In this document: in pieces, positions 10,063 to 16,955 of the stretch
Layout: each line of letters begins with the position of its first letter
Position numbering within the stretch: position 1 is the first letter of the stretch
Assembly: GCF_025151535.1 (NCBI RefSeq)
Contig: NZ_CP102288.1
Location: forward strand, 191,501-255,500
Source: Segatella copri DSM 18205
GTDB taxonomy: Bacteria > Bacteroidota > Bacteroidia > Bacteroidales > Bacteroidaceae
DNA length: 64,000 nt
Direction: 5' to 3'
Made by a program: the position numbers and the translations under genes
The notes under the pieces: model-generated
Database searches by the model: none
What the model was told of the DNA's origin: nothing
Seen by the model: the letters and a program-made list of their open reading frames with translations, nothing else

Positions 10063-10332
10063 TTACTTACGAAGACCGAGGGCCTTGACGATAGCACGAT
10101 AGCGATTGATGTCGCGATCATACAAGTAATCGAGCAATGCACGACGCTTTCCTACAAGCTGTGTCAACGCACGTGTTGTAGTATAATCTTTACGGTTCTT
10201 CTTAACATGTTCCGTCAAATGAGCAATACGGTATGAGAACAATGCTATCTGGCTCTCAGCTGAACCAGTATCAGAGTTAGACTTTCCGTACTTGCTAAAG
10301 ATCTCTTCTTTTTTTGCTTTGTCTAAATACAT
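10063..10332 (-). CDS. rpsO: 30S ribosomal protein S15
   Basis: At 89 residues it has the usual length of S15. Family features are visible: the N-terminal helix, GSAESQIALFSYRIAHLTEH (rRNA-binding helix pair), KNRKDYTTTRALTQLVGKRR and the end YRAIVKALGLRK. S15 binds the central domain of 16S rRNA early in small-subunit assembly. It is a single-gene unit on the minus strand, with its own promoter at 10425-10456 and a terminator downstream, divergent from typA. No pnp gene follows, unlike in many bacteria. Confidence 0.97.
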   Translation of the reverse strand: MYLDKAKKEEIFSKYGKSNSDTGSAESQIALFSYRIAHLTEHVKKNRKDYTTTRALTQLVGKRRALLDYLYDRDINRYRAIVKALGLRK

Positions 10333-10424
10333 AGCTGTAAAAACTTAATTTAATAAAATATGAATATGTTTAATTTTGTGCATCTGATGACCTTCCTCAC
10401 GGTGGTTTCATTAAAAATGCGGTG

Positions 10425-10456
10425 CAAAGATACAACTTTTTGGTGAATTATGCAAA
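10425..10456 (-). promoter_or_regulatory. Bacteroidetes-type promoter for rpsO
   Basis: On the minus strand, TTTG (10456-10453), 20 bases, then TATCTTTG (10432-10425) match the Bacteroidetes -33/-7 consensus closely. It lies about 95 bases before the rpsO start. Confidence 0.75.
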
Positions 10457-10474
10457 CATTTCGGGATTTTTTTG

Positions 10475-10482
10475 TAATTTTG
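10475..10482 (+). promoter_or_regulatory. Probable -7 element for typA
   Basis: TAATTTTG fits the -7 consensus TAnnTTTG, 34 bases before the typA ATG. No clear -33 TTTG is found at the right distance, so the call is weaker. The rpsO promoter lies back-to-back just upstream. Confidence 0.5.
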
Positions 10483-10516
10483 CACCCAAATTTAAGTATT
10501 TAAGGTAAAAATTAAA

Positions 10517-12319
10517 ATGCAAGACATTAGAAACATTGCAGTTATTGCACACGTTGACCATGGTAAGACTACATTGGTCGACAAGATGATGCTCGCCGGT
10601 AAGCTGTTCCGCGACGGCCAGGATAACAGCGGCGAAGTGCTCGATTCCAACGACTTGGAGCGCGAGCGTGGTATAACCATTCTCTCAAAGAATGTATCTA
10701 TCAATTGGAAAGGTACTAAGATTAATATCCTCGATACTCCTGGACACTCTGACTTCGGTGGTGAGGTTGAGCGCGTGCTCAACATGGCAGACGGATGCCT
10801 CCTCCTCGTCGATGCTTTCGAGGGTCCGATGCCCCAGACCCGTTTCGTGCTCCAGAAGGCATTGCAGCTCGGACTGAAGCCTATCGTCGTTGTTAATAAG
10901 GTAGATAAGCCTAACTGTCGCCCTGAAGAGGTGTACGAGATGGTGTTCGACCTGATGTGCGACCTCGATGCTACAGAAGACCAGCTCGACTTCCCTGTAG
11001 TTTACGGTTCTGCCAAGAACGGCTGGATGGGCGAGGACTATAATCATCCAACAGACAATATCGATTATCTGCTCGATAAGATAATTGAGGTTATCCCAGC
11101 TCCTAAGCAGCTCGAGGGTACTCCACAGCTCCTTATCACATCACTCGATTACAGCTCTTATACAGGTCGTATCGCCGTAGGTCGTGTACATCGCGGTACA
11201 TTGAAGGACGGCATGAACGTTACTATCTGCCACCGCGACGGAACCCAGGAGAAGACCAAGATCAAGGAACTCCACACCTTCGAGGGTATGGGCCACAAGA
11301 AGACCGATCATGTAGATTCTGGCGATATCTGTGCTGTTATCGGCTTGGAGAAGTTCGAGATTGGTGATACCATCTGCGACTTCGAGAACCCAGAGCCACT
11401 GCCTCCAATCGCAGTCGATGAGCCTACCATGAGCATGCTCTTCACCATCAACGATTCACCATTCTTCGGTAAGGAAGGCAAGTTCTGTACATCACGCCAT
11501 ATCCAGGAGCGCTTGAACAAGGAGCTCGAGAAGAACCTCGCTCTCCGCGTACAGCCTTACGAGGATTCTACCGATAAGTGGATTGTATCAGGTCGTGGTG
11601 TGCTCCATCTCTCTGTCCTCATCGAGACCATGCGCCGCGAGGGCTATGAGCTCCAGGTCGGTCAGCCTCAGGTTATCTATAAGGAGATTGACGGTGTGAA
11701 GTGCGAGCCTGTAGAGGAGTTGACCATCAACGTACCAGAGGAGTTTGCTTCTAAGATGATTGATATGGTAACCCGCCGCAAGGGTGATATGACCTCTATG
11801 CTGAACATGGGCGAGCGTGTAGACATCGAGTTTGATATCCCATCACGTGGTATCATCGGTCTGCGTACCAACGTGCTTACCGCTTCTCAGGGCGAGGCTA
11901 TCATGGCTCACCGCTTCAAGGAGTATCAGCCATACAAGGGTGAAATCAGCCGCCGTTCTAACGGTAGCATGATTGCGCTCGAAACCGGTACTGCCTTTGC
12001 TTACGCCATCGATAAGCTGCAGGATCGTGGTAAGTTCTTCATCGACCCGGGTGAGGAGGTTTACGGCGGCGAGGTTGTAGGTGAGCATGTTCACGACAAC
12101 GACCTGGTAGTCAACGTAACCAAGGCTAAGCAACTTACCAACGTGCGTGCTTCCGGTTCTGACGATAAGGCTCGCGTCATTCCTAAGACCGTGATGAGTC
12201 TTGAGGAGTGTCTGGAGTATATCCGTGAGGACGAGTACGTAGAGGTAACTCCAAAGAACATGCGTATGCGCAAGATCGAACTCGATCACCTGAAGCGCAA
12301 GCGCAGCAACAAAGACTAA
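10517..12319 (+). CDS. typA: Ribosome-associated GTPase TypA/BipA
   Basis: A 600-residue translational GTPase of full family length. The G1 loop AHVDHGKTT (11-19), switch I ERERGITI, G3 DTPGHSDFGGE and G4 NKVDKP are all present. The C-terminal half has the EF-G-like domains and the TypA-specific ending VEVTPKNMRMRKIELDHLKR. TypA binds the 70S ribosome at the EF-G site and helps ribosome assembly and stress or cold adaptation. Its start ATG follows the -7 element at 10475. The next gene begins 6 bases after its stop, so the two may be cotranscribed. Confidence 0.96.
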   Translation: MQDIRNIAVIAHVDHGKTTLVDKMMLAGKLFRDGQDNSGEVLDSNDLERERGITILSKNVSINWKGTKINILDTPGHSDFGGEVERVLNMADGCLLLVDAFEGPMPQTRFVLQKALQLGLKPIVVVNKVDKPNCRPEEVYEMVFDLMCDLDATEDQLDFPVVYGSAKNGWMGEDYNHPTDNIDYLLDKIIEVIPAPKQLEGTPQLLITSLDYSSYTGRIAVGRVHRGTLKDGMNVTICHRDGTQEKTKIKELHTFEGMGHKKTDHVDSGDICAVIGLEKFEIGDTICDFENPEPLPPIAVDEPTMSMLFTINDSPFFGKEGKFCTSRHIQERLNKELEKNLALRVQPYEDSTDKWIVSGRGVLHLSVLIETMRREGYELQVGQPQVIYKEIDGVKCEPVEELTINVPEEFASKMIDMVTRRKGDMTSMLNMGERVDIEFDIPSRGIIGLRTNVLTASQGEAIMAHRFKEYQPYKGEISRRSNGSMIALETGTAFAYAIDKLQDRGKFFIDPGEEVYGGEVVGEHVHDNDLVVNVTKAKQLTNVRASGSDDKARVIPKTVMSLEECLEYIREDEYVEVTPKNMRMRKIELDHLKRKRSNKD

Positions 12320-12325
12320 ACAGAA

Positions 12326-13288
12326 ATGTTTTTGTGGAGATTTTTTAGAAAGTTTTCATTGCCCTGCTCCCTGGTTATGGGAGCATTGGGCTACCTGTTA
12401 TTCGCCAATGTGCCCTTTCTGGTGCCCATTGGCGATTATTGTGGTCCGAGGTTGGTAAGTCTGATGCCGGTGGTGCTGTTCTCCCTGCTCTATGTTACTT
12501 TCTGTAAGATAGAAATCAAGGAGATGAAGCCTAAGGCGTGGCATTTCATCCTCCAGCTCATCCGTACCTCGCTGGCATTGATGATGGTGGTGCTTATCTT
12601 CGAGTTCGGCTCCGATTACAGTACCAAACTGGTTCTAGAGGGTGCCTTCATCTGCTTCATCTGTCCTACGGCAGCCGCCGTGGCTGTGGTTACGGAGAAG
12701 TTGGGCGGCAGTATCGGTTCGCTAACCACCTATACGGTCATCGCCAACATTTTTACGATGGTCATCATTCCGAGTCTTTTCCCGATGGTAGAGAAGGGGG
12801 CAGATGTATCGTTCCTCATGATGAGTGCGATGGTGTTCCGCAATGTCACTACCGTGCTGGTGGTGCCTCTGCTGCTTGCCTTGCTGAGCCGCCGGTTCCT
12901 GCCAAAATGGGTGGATAAGGTGAAGAATGTAAAGGATTTGGGCTTTTATATGTGGTGTTTCAACCTCACGATACTGATGGGCGAAACGGTTCGCAACATG
13001 CTCCATGCCGAAGTATCGGGCGTAACGATGCTTCTGCTGCTCTTTGTACCGCTGCTGGTATGTCTCCTCCAGTTTGCCATCGGCAAGGCGGTAGGCAGGC
13101 ATTTCGGTGCGAGTATCAGTGCCGGTCAGGCGTTGGGACAGAAGAATACGGTAGTGGGCATCTGGCTCACCCTCACCTTCCTGAATCCTCTTGCTGCCGT
13201 AGCACCGGGTGCCTATGTAGTATGGCAGAATCTGGTCAATGGCTGGCAACTTTGGTATAAAGAAAAATATGGCAAGCTTAAGTGGTAA
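12326..13288 (+). CDS. BASS-type (bile acid:sodium symporter-like) transporter
   Basis: A 320-residue integral membrane protein with about nine or ten hydrophobic helices. The segment CPTAAAVAVVTEKLGGS (about 112-128) and the late motif GQALGQKNTVVGIWLTLTFLNPLA (as AGQALGQKNT then LTFLNP) match the conserved crossover motifs of bile acid:sodium symporter-fold transporters, which use a sodium gradient to move organic anions. The substrate is unknown; bile acids should not be assumed. It starts 6 bases after typA and ends in a terminator stem. An AEC-type permease is the main alternative. Confidence 0.6.
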   Translation: MFLWRFFRKFSLPCSLVMGALGYLLFANVPFLVPIGDYCGPRLVSLMPVVLFSLLYVTFCKIEIKEMKPKAWHFILQLIRTSLALMMVVLIFEFGSDYSTKLVLEGAFICFICPTAAAVAVVTEKLGGSIGSLTTYTVIANIFTMVIIPSLFPMVEKGADVSFLMMSAMVFRNVTTVLVVPLLLALLSRRFLPKWVDKVKNVKDLGFYMWCFNLTILMGETVRNMLHAEVSGVTMLLLLFVPLLVCLLQFAIGKAVGRHFGASISAGQALGQKNTVVGIWLTLTFLNPLAAVAPGAYVVWQNLVNGWQLWYKEKYGKLKW

Positions 13289-13306
13289 GCTTGCCATATT
13301 TTTTTG
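13263..13306 (+). terminator. Bidirectional intrinsic terminator between the transporter gene and luxS
   Basis: An 18-bp perfect stem (13263-13280 with 13286-13303), loop AGTGG, with an A run on the left and a T run on the right, so it can work for both convergent transcripts. The transporter stop TAA (13286-13288) is the first triplet of the 3' arm. Confidence 0.85.
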
Positions 13307-13309
13307 TTT

Positions 13310-13795
13310 CTAATCCTGGGTAGGGTAGATGAGGTTTTCTTCCCTGATGCAGCAGAGCACCTCATCCAGATATTTTCTGGCTTCATATTTCGCCATAGGC
13401 AGGTCGTGGAGCAGGTAGTTGCCGCAGTCCTTTGCCGCCTGTCCCGGAATCTCACCCTCGAAATCAGCGATAAACTGAAAGGTGCGCTTCATCAGTTCCA
13501 CGATGTCCTTGCTCTCCAGGTCGCCCTTGATGAGGAGATAGTTGCCCGTGAGGCATCCCATCGGTCCCCAGTAGATGATGCGGTCCTTCCACTCCTCGTC
13601 GTTGCGCAGATAGGTGGCAGCCAGGTGCTCAATGGTGTGGATGGCACCGTTGTGCAGACAAGGCTCTTGGTTAGGCACCTTCATGCGGATATCGAATGTT
13701 GTGATGACTTCTCCGCCTACTTCGTCCTTACGGCTCACGTAGATGCCGCGGAGCAGCTTATTGTGATTGATTGTAAAACTTGGAATCTTATTCAT
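13310..13795 (-). CDS. luxS: S-ribosylhomocysteine lyase
   Basis: At 161 residues it has the family length. It cleaves S-ribosylhomocysteine to homocysteine and DPD, the precursor of autoinducer-2. The metal ligands are visible: H53 and H57 in HTIEH and C124 in KDCGNYL. Catalytic Cys81 lies in GPMGCLTGNY. The gene sits 23 bases after mtnN on the same strand, so nucleosidase and lyase, consecutive steps of S-adenosylhomocysteine recycling, form one operon. This arrangement supports a metabolic role; whether AI-2 acts as a signal here is not shown by the sequence. Confidence 0.96.
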   Translation of the reverse strand: MNKIPSFTINHNKLLRGIYVSRKDEVGGEVITTFDIRMKVPNQEPCLHNGAIHTIEHLAATYLRNDEEWKDRIIYWGPMGCLTGNYLLIKGDLESKDIVELMKRTFQFIADFEGEIPGQAAKDCGNYLLHDLPMAKYEARKYLDEVLCCIREENLIYPTQD

Positions 13796-13818
13796 CTTGA
13801 TAATTAATAATTTACAGT

Positions 13819-14517
13819 TTACAGACTTTCGAGGAAAGCCTTGGTAACATTGAAAGAGCCTTCAGCCATTTTAGCCCAGAAGTCGAAATACTGCTGTGCC
13901 TTGGTATCTTTCAGCGGTACATCGCTGATGATGCGGAAGGAGATGAAAGGCGTCTTGTAGATGTGGCAGGTCTGGGCGATAGAGCAGCTCTCCATATCCA
14001 CCGCCATCACCTGAGGGAAGTGTTCCAGGATAGAGCGCATCTTCTCCTTGCTGTCTACAAACCATTCGCCGCTCACAATCTGTCCGGCGTGGATCTTCGG
14101 GTGCCTATTGCCCGGCAGGTTGTTTATGGCGAGTGCCTTCTCCACATATTCCTTAGGTGTTTTGAAGGAAGCAGGCATGCCCAGAATCTGTCCGAATTCG
14201 CATTCCTCGCCGCAGTAGGCATCGTGGTAAACGCAGTTGGTTGCCACCACCACCTCAGTCACGTTGAGGTTGATATCAGCTCCTCCAGCCACGCCTGAAG
14301 AGATGACGAGGTCAGGGTGATAGTTGTCAATCATTTCCACGGCACCTATGGTACTGTTCACCTTACCGATGCCGCATTGTTGCATCACCACCTCGTTATT
14401 GCCTATCTTTCCGATAACGAAGTCCTTATAGTTTTTTCTCTCAACCTGCGATTCGGTCAATAATGTTTTGAGTTGCGCGAACTCCTTGTCCATCGCAACG
14501 ATAATTCCTATTTTCAT
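13819..14517 (-). CDS. mtnN: 5'-methylthioadenosine/S-adenosylhomocysteine nucleosidase
   Basis: A 232-residue nucleoside hydrolase of the MTAN/Pfs family. It splits adenine from S-adenosylhomocysteine, methylthioadenosine and 5'-deoxyadenosine. The catalytic Glu12 is in MDKEFAQL, the substrate-binding block AVDMESCSIAQ is in the C-terminal third, and the proton donor Asp is in FRIISDVPLK. It is first in the mtnN-luxS operon. A CAAAGTTA at 14540-14547 reads TAACTTTG on the minus strand and is its likely -7 element. Confidence 0.95.
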   Translation of the reverse strand: MKIGIIVAMDKEFAQLKTLLTESQVERKNYKDFVIGKIGNNEVVMQQCGIGKVNSTIGAVEMIDNYHPDLVISSGVAGGADINLNVTEVVVATNCVYHDAYCGEECEFGQILGMPASFKTPKEYVEKALAINNLPGNRHPKIHAGQIVSGEWFVDSKEKMRSILEHFPQVMAVDMESCSIAQTCHIYKTPFISFRIISDVPLKDTKAQQYFDFWAKMAEGSFNVTKAFLESL

Positions 14518-14539
14518 CTTGTATACTAACTTTTGGGTG

Positions 14540-14547
14540 CAAAGTTA
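14540..14547 (-). promoter_or_regulatory. Probable -7 element for mtnN-luxS
   Basis: TAACTTTG on the minus strand, 22 bases before the mtnN ATG. It matches the Bacteroidetes -7 consensus. A short leader is implied. Confidence 0.6.
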
Positions 14548-14586
14548 CTAAAAATATTGCAGAGAGTAGCAAAGTTTAAGGAGTTT

Positions 14587-14757
14587 TTAAGGAAAAAGGC
14601 TTTTAAAGGTGAAAAAGTAAAAAAGCCCCCGATGCGTGATGCACCGGGGGCTTTGGTCGGTTACCGAAGTAGCATACCACTTCTTCTTACCTGCGTTTTC
14701 ACCAGTCTGAGGTGTGCGCTGTACTTTACGATATTTCAATGTTCCTTTCTGTTCCAT
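14587..14757 (-). pseudogene. Truncated HU/IHF-like DNA-binding protein gene (N-terminal fragment)
   Basis: ATG at 14757 opens a 56-codon frame ending TAA at 14587. The first 35 residues (MEQKGTLKYRKVQRTPQTG, then KKKWYATSVTDQS) look like the N-terminus of the HU-related DNA-binding proteins of Bacteroidales, where a basic beta strand ends in a YA.SV or YA.PV motif. Similarity stops abruptly at the hairpin 14627-14652, after which the codons just read through terminator sequence. A typical member is well over 100 residues, so about two thirds are missing. A promoter-like TATCTTTG lies upstream at 14856-14849 (minus). The family assignment is from memory of the motif and needs a search. Confidence 0.5.
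14627..14653 (-). terminator. GC-rich terminator hairpin inside the truncated gene
   Basis: AAGCCCCCGATGCG paired with TGCACCGGGGGCTT gives a strong stem with a small loop. Read leftward it is followed by TTTTTTAC, so it looks like an intrinsic terminator for the minus strand. It probably became attached to the HU-like fragment by deletion. Confidence 0.6.
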
Positions 14758-14848
14758 AATCTTAAATTTTTAAAGGGTTAATAAATTGTTAATTGTTAAC
14801 TTTGTGGGTTGCGTTTTGTCGCGTGCAGCCTTTCTTCGAACGACAGTG

Positions 14849-14856
14849 CAAAGATA
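14849..14856 (-). promoter_or_regulatory. -7 element upstream of the truncated HU-like gene
   Basis: TATCTTTG on the minus strand, 92 bases before the ATG at 14757. The fragment may therefore still be transcribed. Confidence 0.5.
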
Positions 14857-15465
14857 CGCCAATTTCCCGATACCACCAAATTTCAGCGTGGGATAAGGCG
14901 CGATTTTCAGCACGCTTTCAATCCGAAACCTGTTAAACAATCTAACTCGCCGTTTTGCGCCCCGCAACTCATACTTTTTCAGAAGAGAAAACATAGAGTT
15001 AAAGAAAAGAAAACACAGCACCTTATTCAGTATTCAGTTATTCAGTTTTTTTTAAGGGGTTACTTTTTACCCCCTTAAAAAGTAAAGTTTATATACTATC
15101 TATATATCTATATATATAAATATATATATAATATAATATAATAATAAAAAATACATTACAAAATAACCAATCCCTTTCTTCCGGGTTTTCAACCCCTTTA
15201 TCCATGTAAGGGTTTTAAAAAAAACTGAATAACTGAATACTGAATACGGATGGTGTCATTTGATACTTTCTTCATAATTCTTTTCTTTTGATTCTATGTT
15301 GCGAAGATACAAAAGAATCCGAATAATCGGATACCATTTCAGCTTTCTTATATTTTTCGCGCACTTATAAACATTTTCTCAATTTTTATCAGAAAACTCT
15401 TGCAGATATGAAAATAAAATCGTAACTATTGCTGATGCAATAGAAATATTAATAACATTGGGATT
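14857..15465. other. Gene-free AT-rich region with long inverted repeat
   Basis: No convincing gene is seen. The region contains a short promoter-proximal stretch, the inverted repeat described separately (15024-15246), a small hairpin (15061-15069 with 15076-15084) and an almost pure A/T tract from about 15086 to 15160. The right flank to 15465 has no recognisable element. The 89-codon frame at 14809-15078 runs through the promoter and repeat and is not believed. Confidence 0.6.
15024..15246. repeat. 32-bp perfect inverted repeat flanking an AT-rich core
   Basis: Arms 15024-15055 and 15215-15246 are exact reverse complements. Each arm contains three ATTCAG-type units (TATTCAGTATTCAG then TTATTCAG) followed by eight T and AA. 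The 159-base spacer is strongly A/T-rich. From general knowledge, CTGAATA-type repeats occur near HU/VapE-like gene clusters in Bacteroidales; this association is remembered, not tested. Such a repeat next to a truncated HU-like gene suggests a decayed mobile or integrated element. Confidence 0.8.
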
Positions 15466-15714
15466 ATGAAGCAGGTAGAAGAAAGATATATCAGTTTTGA
15501 AGCCAGCAAGATGGCATATCGTGATATCAAAAATTCGATTGATACCGCTAAGCGAGAAGGTAAAGAAGAGGGCCTGGCTGAAGGCATGGAGAAGGGGCTG
15601 GCTGAAGGAATGAAAAAGGGCTTTGCAGAAGGAGTGGACCCAGGAGCTGAACCGCTCGCTCTGTGCTCTGCATATCCTGTATTACCAGAGCGGTCAGTAT
15701 CTCCTCTATGCTGA
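15466..15714 (+). pseudogene. C-terminal fragment of an Rpn/PD-(D/E)XK-type nuclease-transposase family protein
   Basis: ATG at 15466. About 55 codons encode a helical segment (EERYISFEASKMAYRDIKNS) and then repeats of the type EGKEEGLAEGMEKGLAEG. This Glu/Gly-Lys repeat tail is typical of Rpn-family proteins (recombination-promoting nuclease/putative transposase) in Bacteroidetes. The catalytic domain is absent, and an in-frame stop lies just upstream of the ATG. From about 15630 the frame loses meaning, because a different gene fragment in another frame begins there. This is a remnant, not a working nuclease. Confidence 0.6.
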
Positions 15715-15898
15715 TTATGCCCACATGGGTTTAGCCAAGAGCCGTACCCGCTACAGCGCCTTCCTAGACCCGAAGAGCGATGGCAGACAGGAGAAGATGG
15801 GTAGAGCCTACACCCATACCTATCTCGTATGGACCGAACGAGGGCGAAAGTTCATCCATGACCTCGCCCAGCGATACTGGGAACTCATTGAAAGGTAA
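15626..15898 (+). pseudogene. C-terminal fragment of a phage antirepressor-like protein
   Basis: In a second frame, from about 15626 to the stop at 15898, roughly 90 codons read ELNRSLCALHILYYQSGQ, SRTRYSAFLDPKSDG and THTYLVWTERGRKFIHDLAQ. The ending with VWTERGRKFIH resembles the C-terminal part of phage antirepressor (KilAC-like) proteins of Bacteroidales. No plausible ATG precedes it, and it begins inside the Rpn-like fragment, so two gene remnants have been joined at about 15625-15640. The family call is tentative. Confidence 0.4.
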
Positions 15899-16034
15899 AA
15901 AAGTAAAAAGGTAAAAAGAGCCTAGCGGAATGTTAAGCTAGGGTGCTCTTTTTACCTTTTTTAGGGGACCAGCGATGGAATCGCTGGGGACGGGGCGCGA
16001 AGGGGGTAAGGCTCTTTTTACCTTTTTACCTTTA
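15893..16034. repeat. Structured dispersed repeat, copy 1
   Basis: The left arm is rich in GGTAAAAA. The centre has CCAGCGAT-GGA-ATCGCTGG (15969-15987), then GGGGACGGGG, then a right arm CTCTTTTTACCTTTTTACC (about 16011-16029) that is complementary to the left arm. A second copy with the same layout lies at 27008-27180. Both copies sit between convergent genes. Confidence 0.65.
15905..15961 (+). terminator. Long terminator hairpin after the gene fragments
   Basis: A 17-bp perfect stem (15905-15921 with 15945-15961) holds a second 5-bp stem CTAGC/GCTAG (15922-15926 with 15937-15941). T-rich on the right. It also forms the left part of the structured repeat element. Confidence 0.75.
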
Positions 16035-16041
16035 AACGTTT

Positions 16042-16716
16042 CTAGAAGTTAACTCCGAAATTGAGCTGGAGGGCTCCATTGCGCGATTTGTCGAAACTGT
16101 CGTGGCAGATGTTGGCAAGACCGATATCGTAGGTGAGATCGGCATAGAACATGTCGTAGCCGATGCCGCAGCCGATGCGGATACCACCATCAAGGCGGCG
16201 GAAGTTTGCATCCTTGAATGAACTCTCTGCTTCATGCTTGGCAAAGTCCTTGATCTTGCCTCCTACACCAACGGCAAAATAGCCGCCTACCTGAGGCTGG
16301 ATGGAGAAGTGGTCGTCTACTTCGTACTTGTACTTCAGTACGGCTGGAATCTCAAGATAGTTGAGATTGTAGGTCATCTTGCCTTCAGGAAGTTCCTTCT
16401 TGCCCCCTTTCTCTATATATGAAAGTCCGGTTTCGAGATAGAGTGGGGCGCTGTCGGTCAATGGAATGCCGGCTACTATGCCCACATTCAGGCCGGTCTG
16501 CCAGTCGTCACCATCCAGTCGGGAATTGTCGGAATTGACAAAGGTGAAGGCAGGACCGATGCGGAATCCGTAATACGGGCTGCCGTAGTTGTGGTTGTAA
16601 CGGTAGTCGAGACGGTCTGTCTTGCTGTTGTAATATCTGCTGTCACGATAATTCTGTGCTGCTGCCGGCATCAGAGCCAGGAGCAATGCCAGCATGATGA
16701 ATGCTAATCTTTTCAT
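16042..16716 (-). CDS. Outer membrane beta-barrel protein (PorT/OMP_b-brl family)
   Basis: A protein of about 224 residues. The frame extends to 16776, but ATG at 16716 gives a proper signal peptide (MKRLAFIMLALLLALMPAAA, cut before QNYRD) and lies downstream of the likely promoter. The mature part has alternating beta strands (YYGFRIGPAFTFV, LNVGIVAGIPL, LYLETGLSYIEKGGKK, NYLEIPAVLKYKY) typical of small eight-stranded outer-membrane barrels, and it ends in an aromatic residue (LNFGVNF), as barrel proteins do. The function is unknown; such proteins are common in Bacteroidales. The residue pattern NYLEIP is a hallmark of the PorT/OmpA-like barrel family. Confidence 0.8.
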   Translation of the reverse strand: MKRLAFIMLALLLALMPAAAQNYRDSRYYNSKTDRLDYRYNHNYGSPYYGFRIGPAFTFVNSDNSRLDGDDWQTGLNVGIVAGIPLTDSAPLYLETGLSYIEKGGKKELPEGKMTYNLNYLEIPAVLKYKYEVDDHFSIQPQVGGYFAVGVGGKIKDFAKHEAESSFKDANFRRLDGGIRIGCGIGYDMFYADLTYDIGLANICHDSFDKSRNGALQLNFGVNF

Positions 16717-16773
16717 AATTCTTATTCTTTTATACATTAATATATACTGTTTGAAGAAACTTGTTTTACGGTG

Positions 16774-16781
16774 CAAAGGTA
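16774..16781 (-). promoter_or_regulatory. -7 element for the outer membrane barrel gene
   Basis: TACCTTTG on the minus strand. It lies inside the longest possible reading frame, which argues for the internal start at 16716. Confidence 0.6.
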
Positions 16782-16893
16782 GGGATAAAAACCGAAACGG
16801 CAGCGAGTGTTTCCCTAAATGATAGAGGGGAACCCCTATTTCTGACCTAATACAACTTTCTCAACAAAAAAAATATAAATTTTTGCTATATTT

Positions 16894-16924
16894 TTTGTTT
16901 TGTCTCCAATTTGTGCTATCTTTG
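16894..16924 (+). promoter_or_regulatory. Bacteroidetes promoter for the YfhO-like gene
   Basis: TTTG (16894-16897), 19 bases, TATCTTTG (16917-16924). It overlaps the 5' end of the longest frame, supporting ATG 16956 as the true start. Confidence 0.75.
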
Positions 16925-16955
16925 CCTTCAAATTATAAACGTTTATATAGAAATT

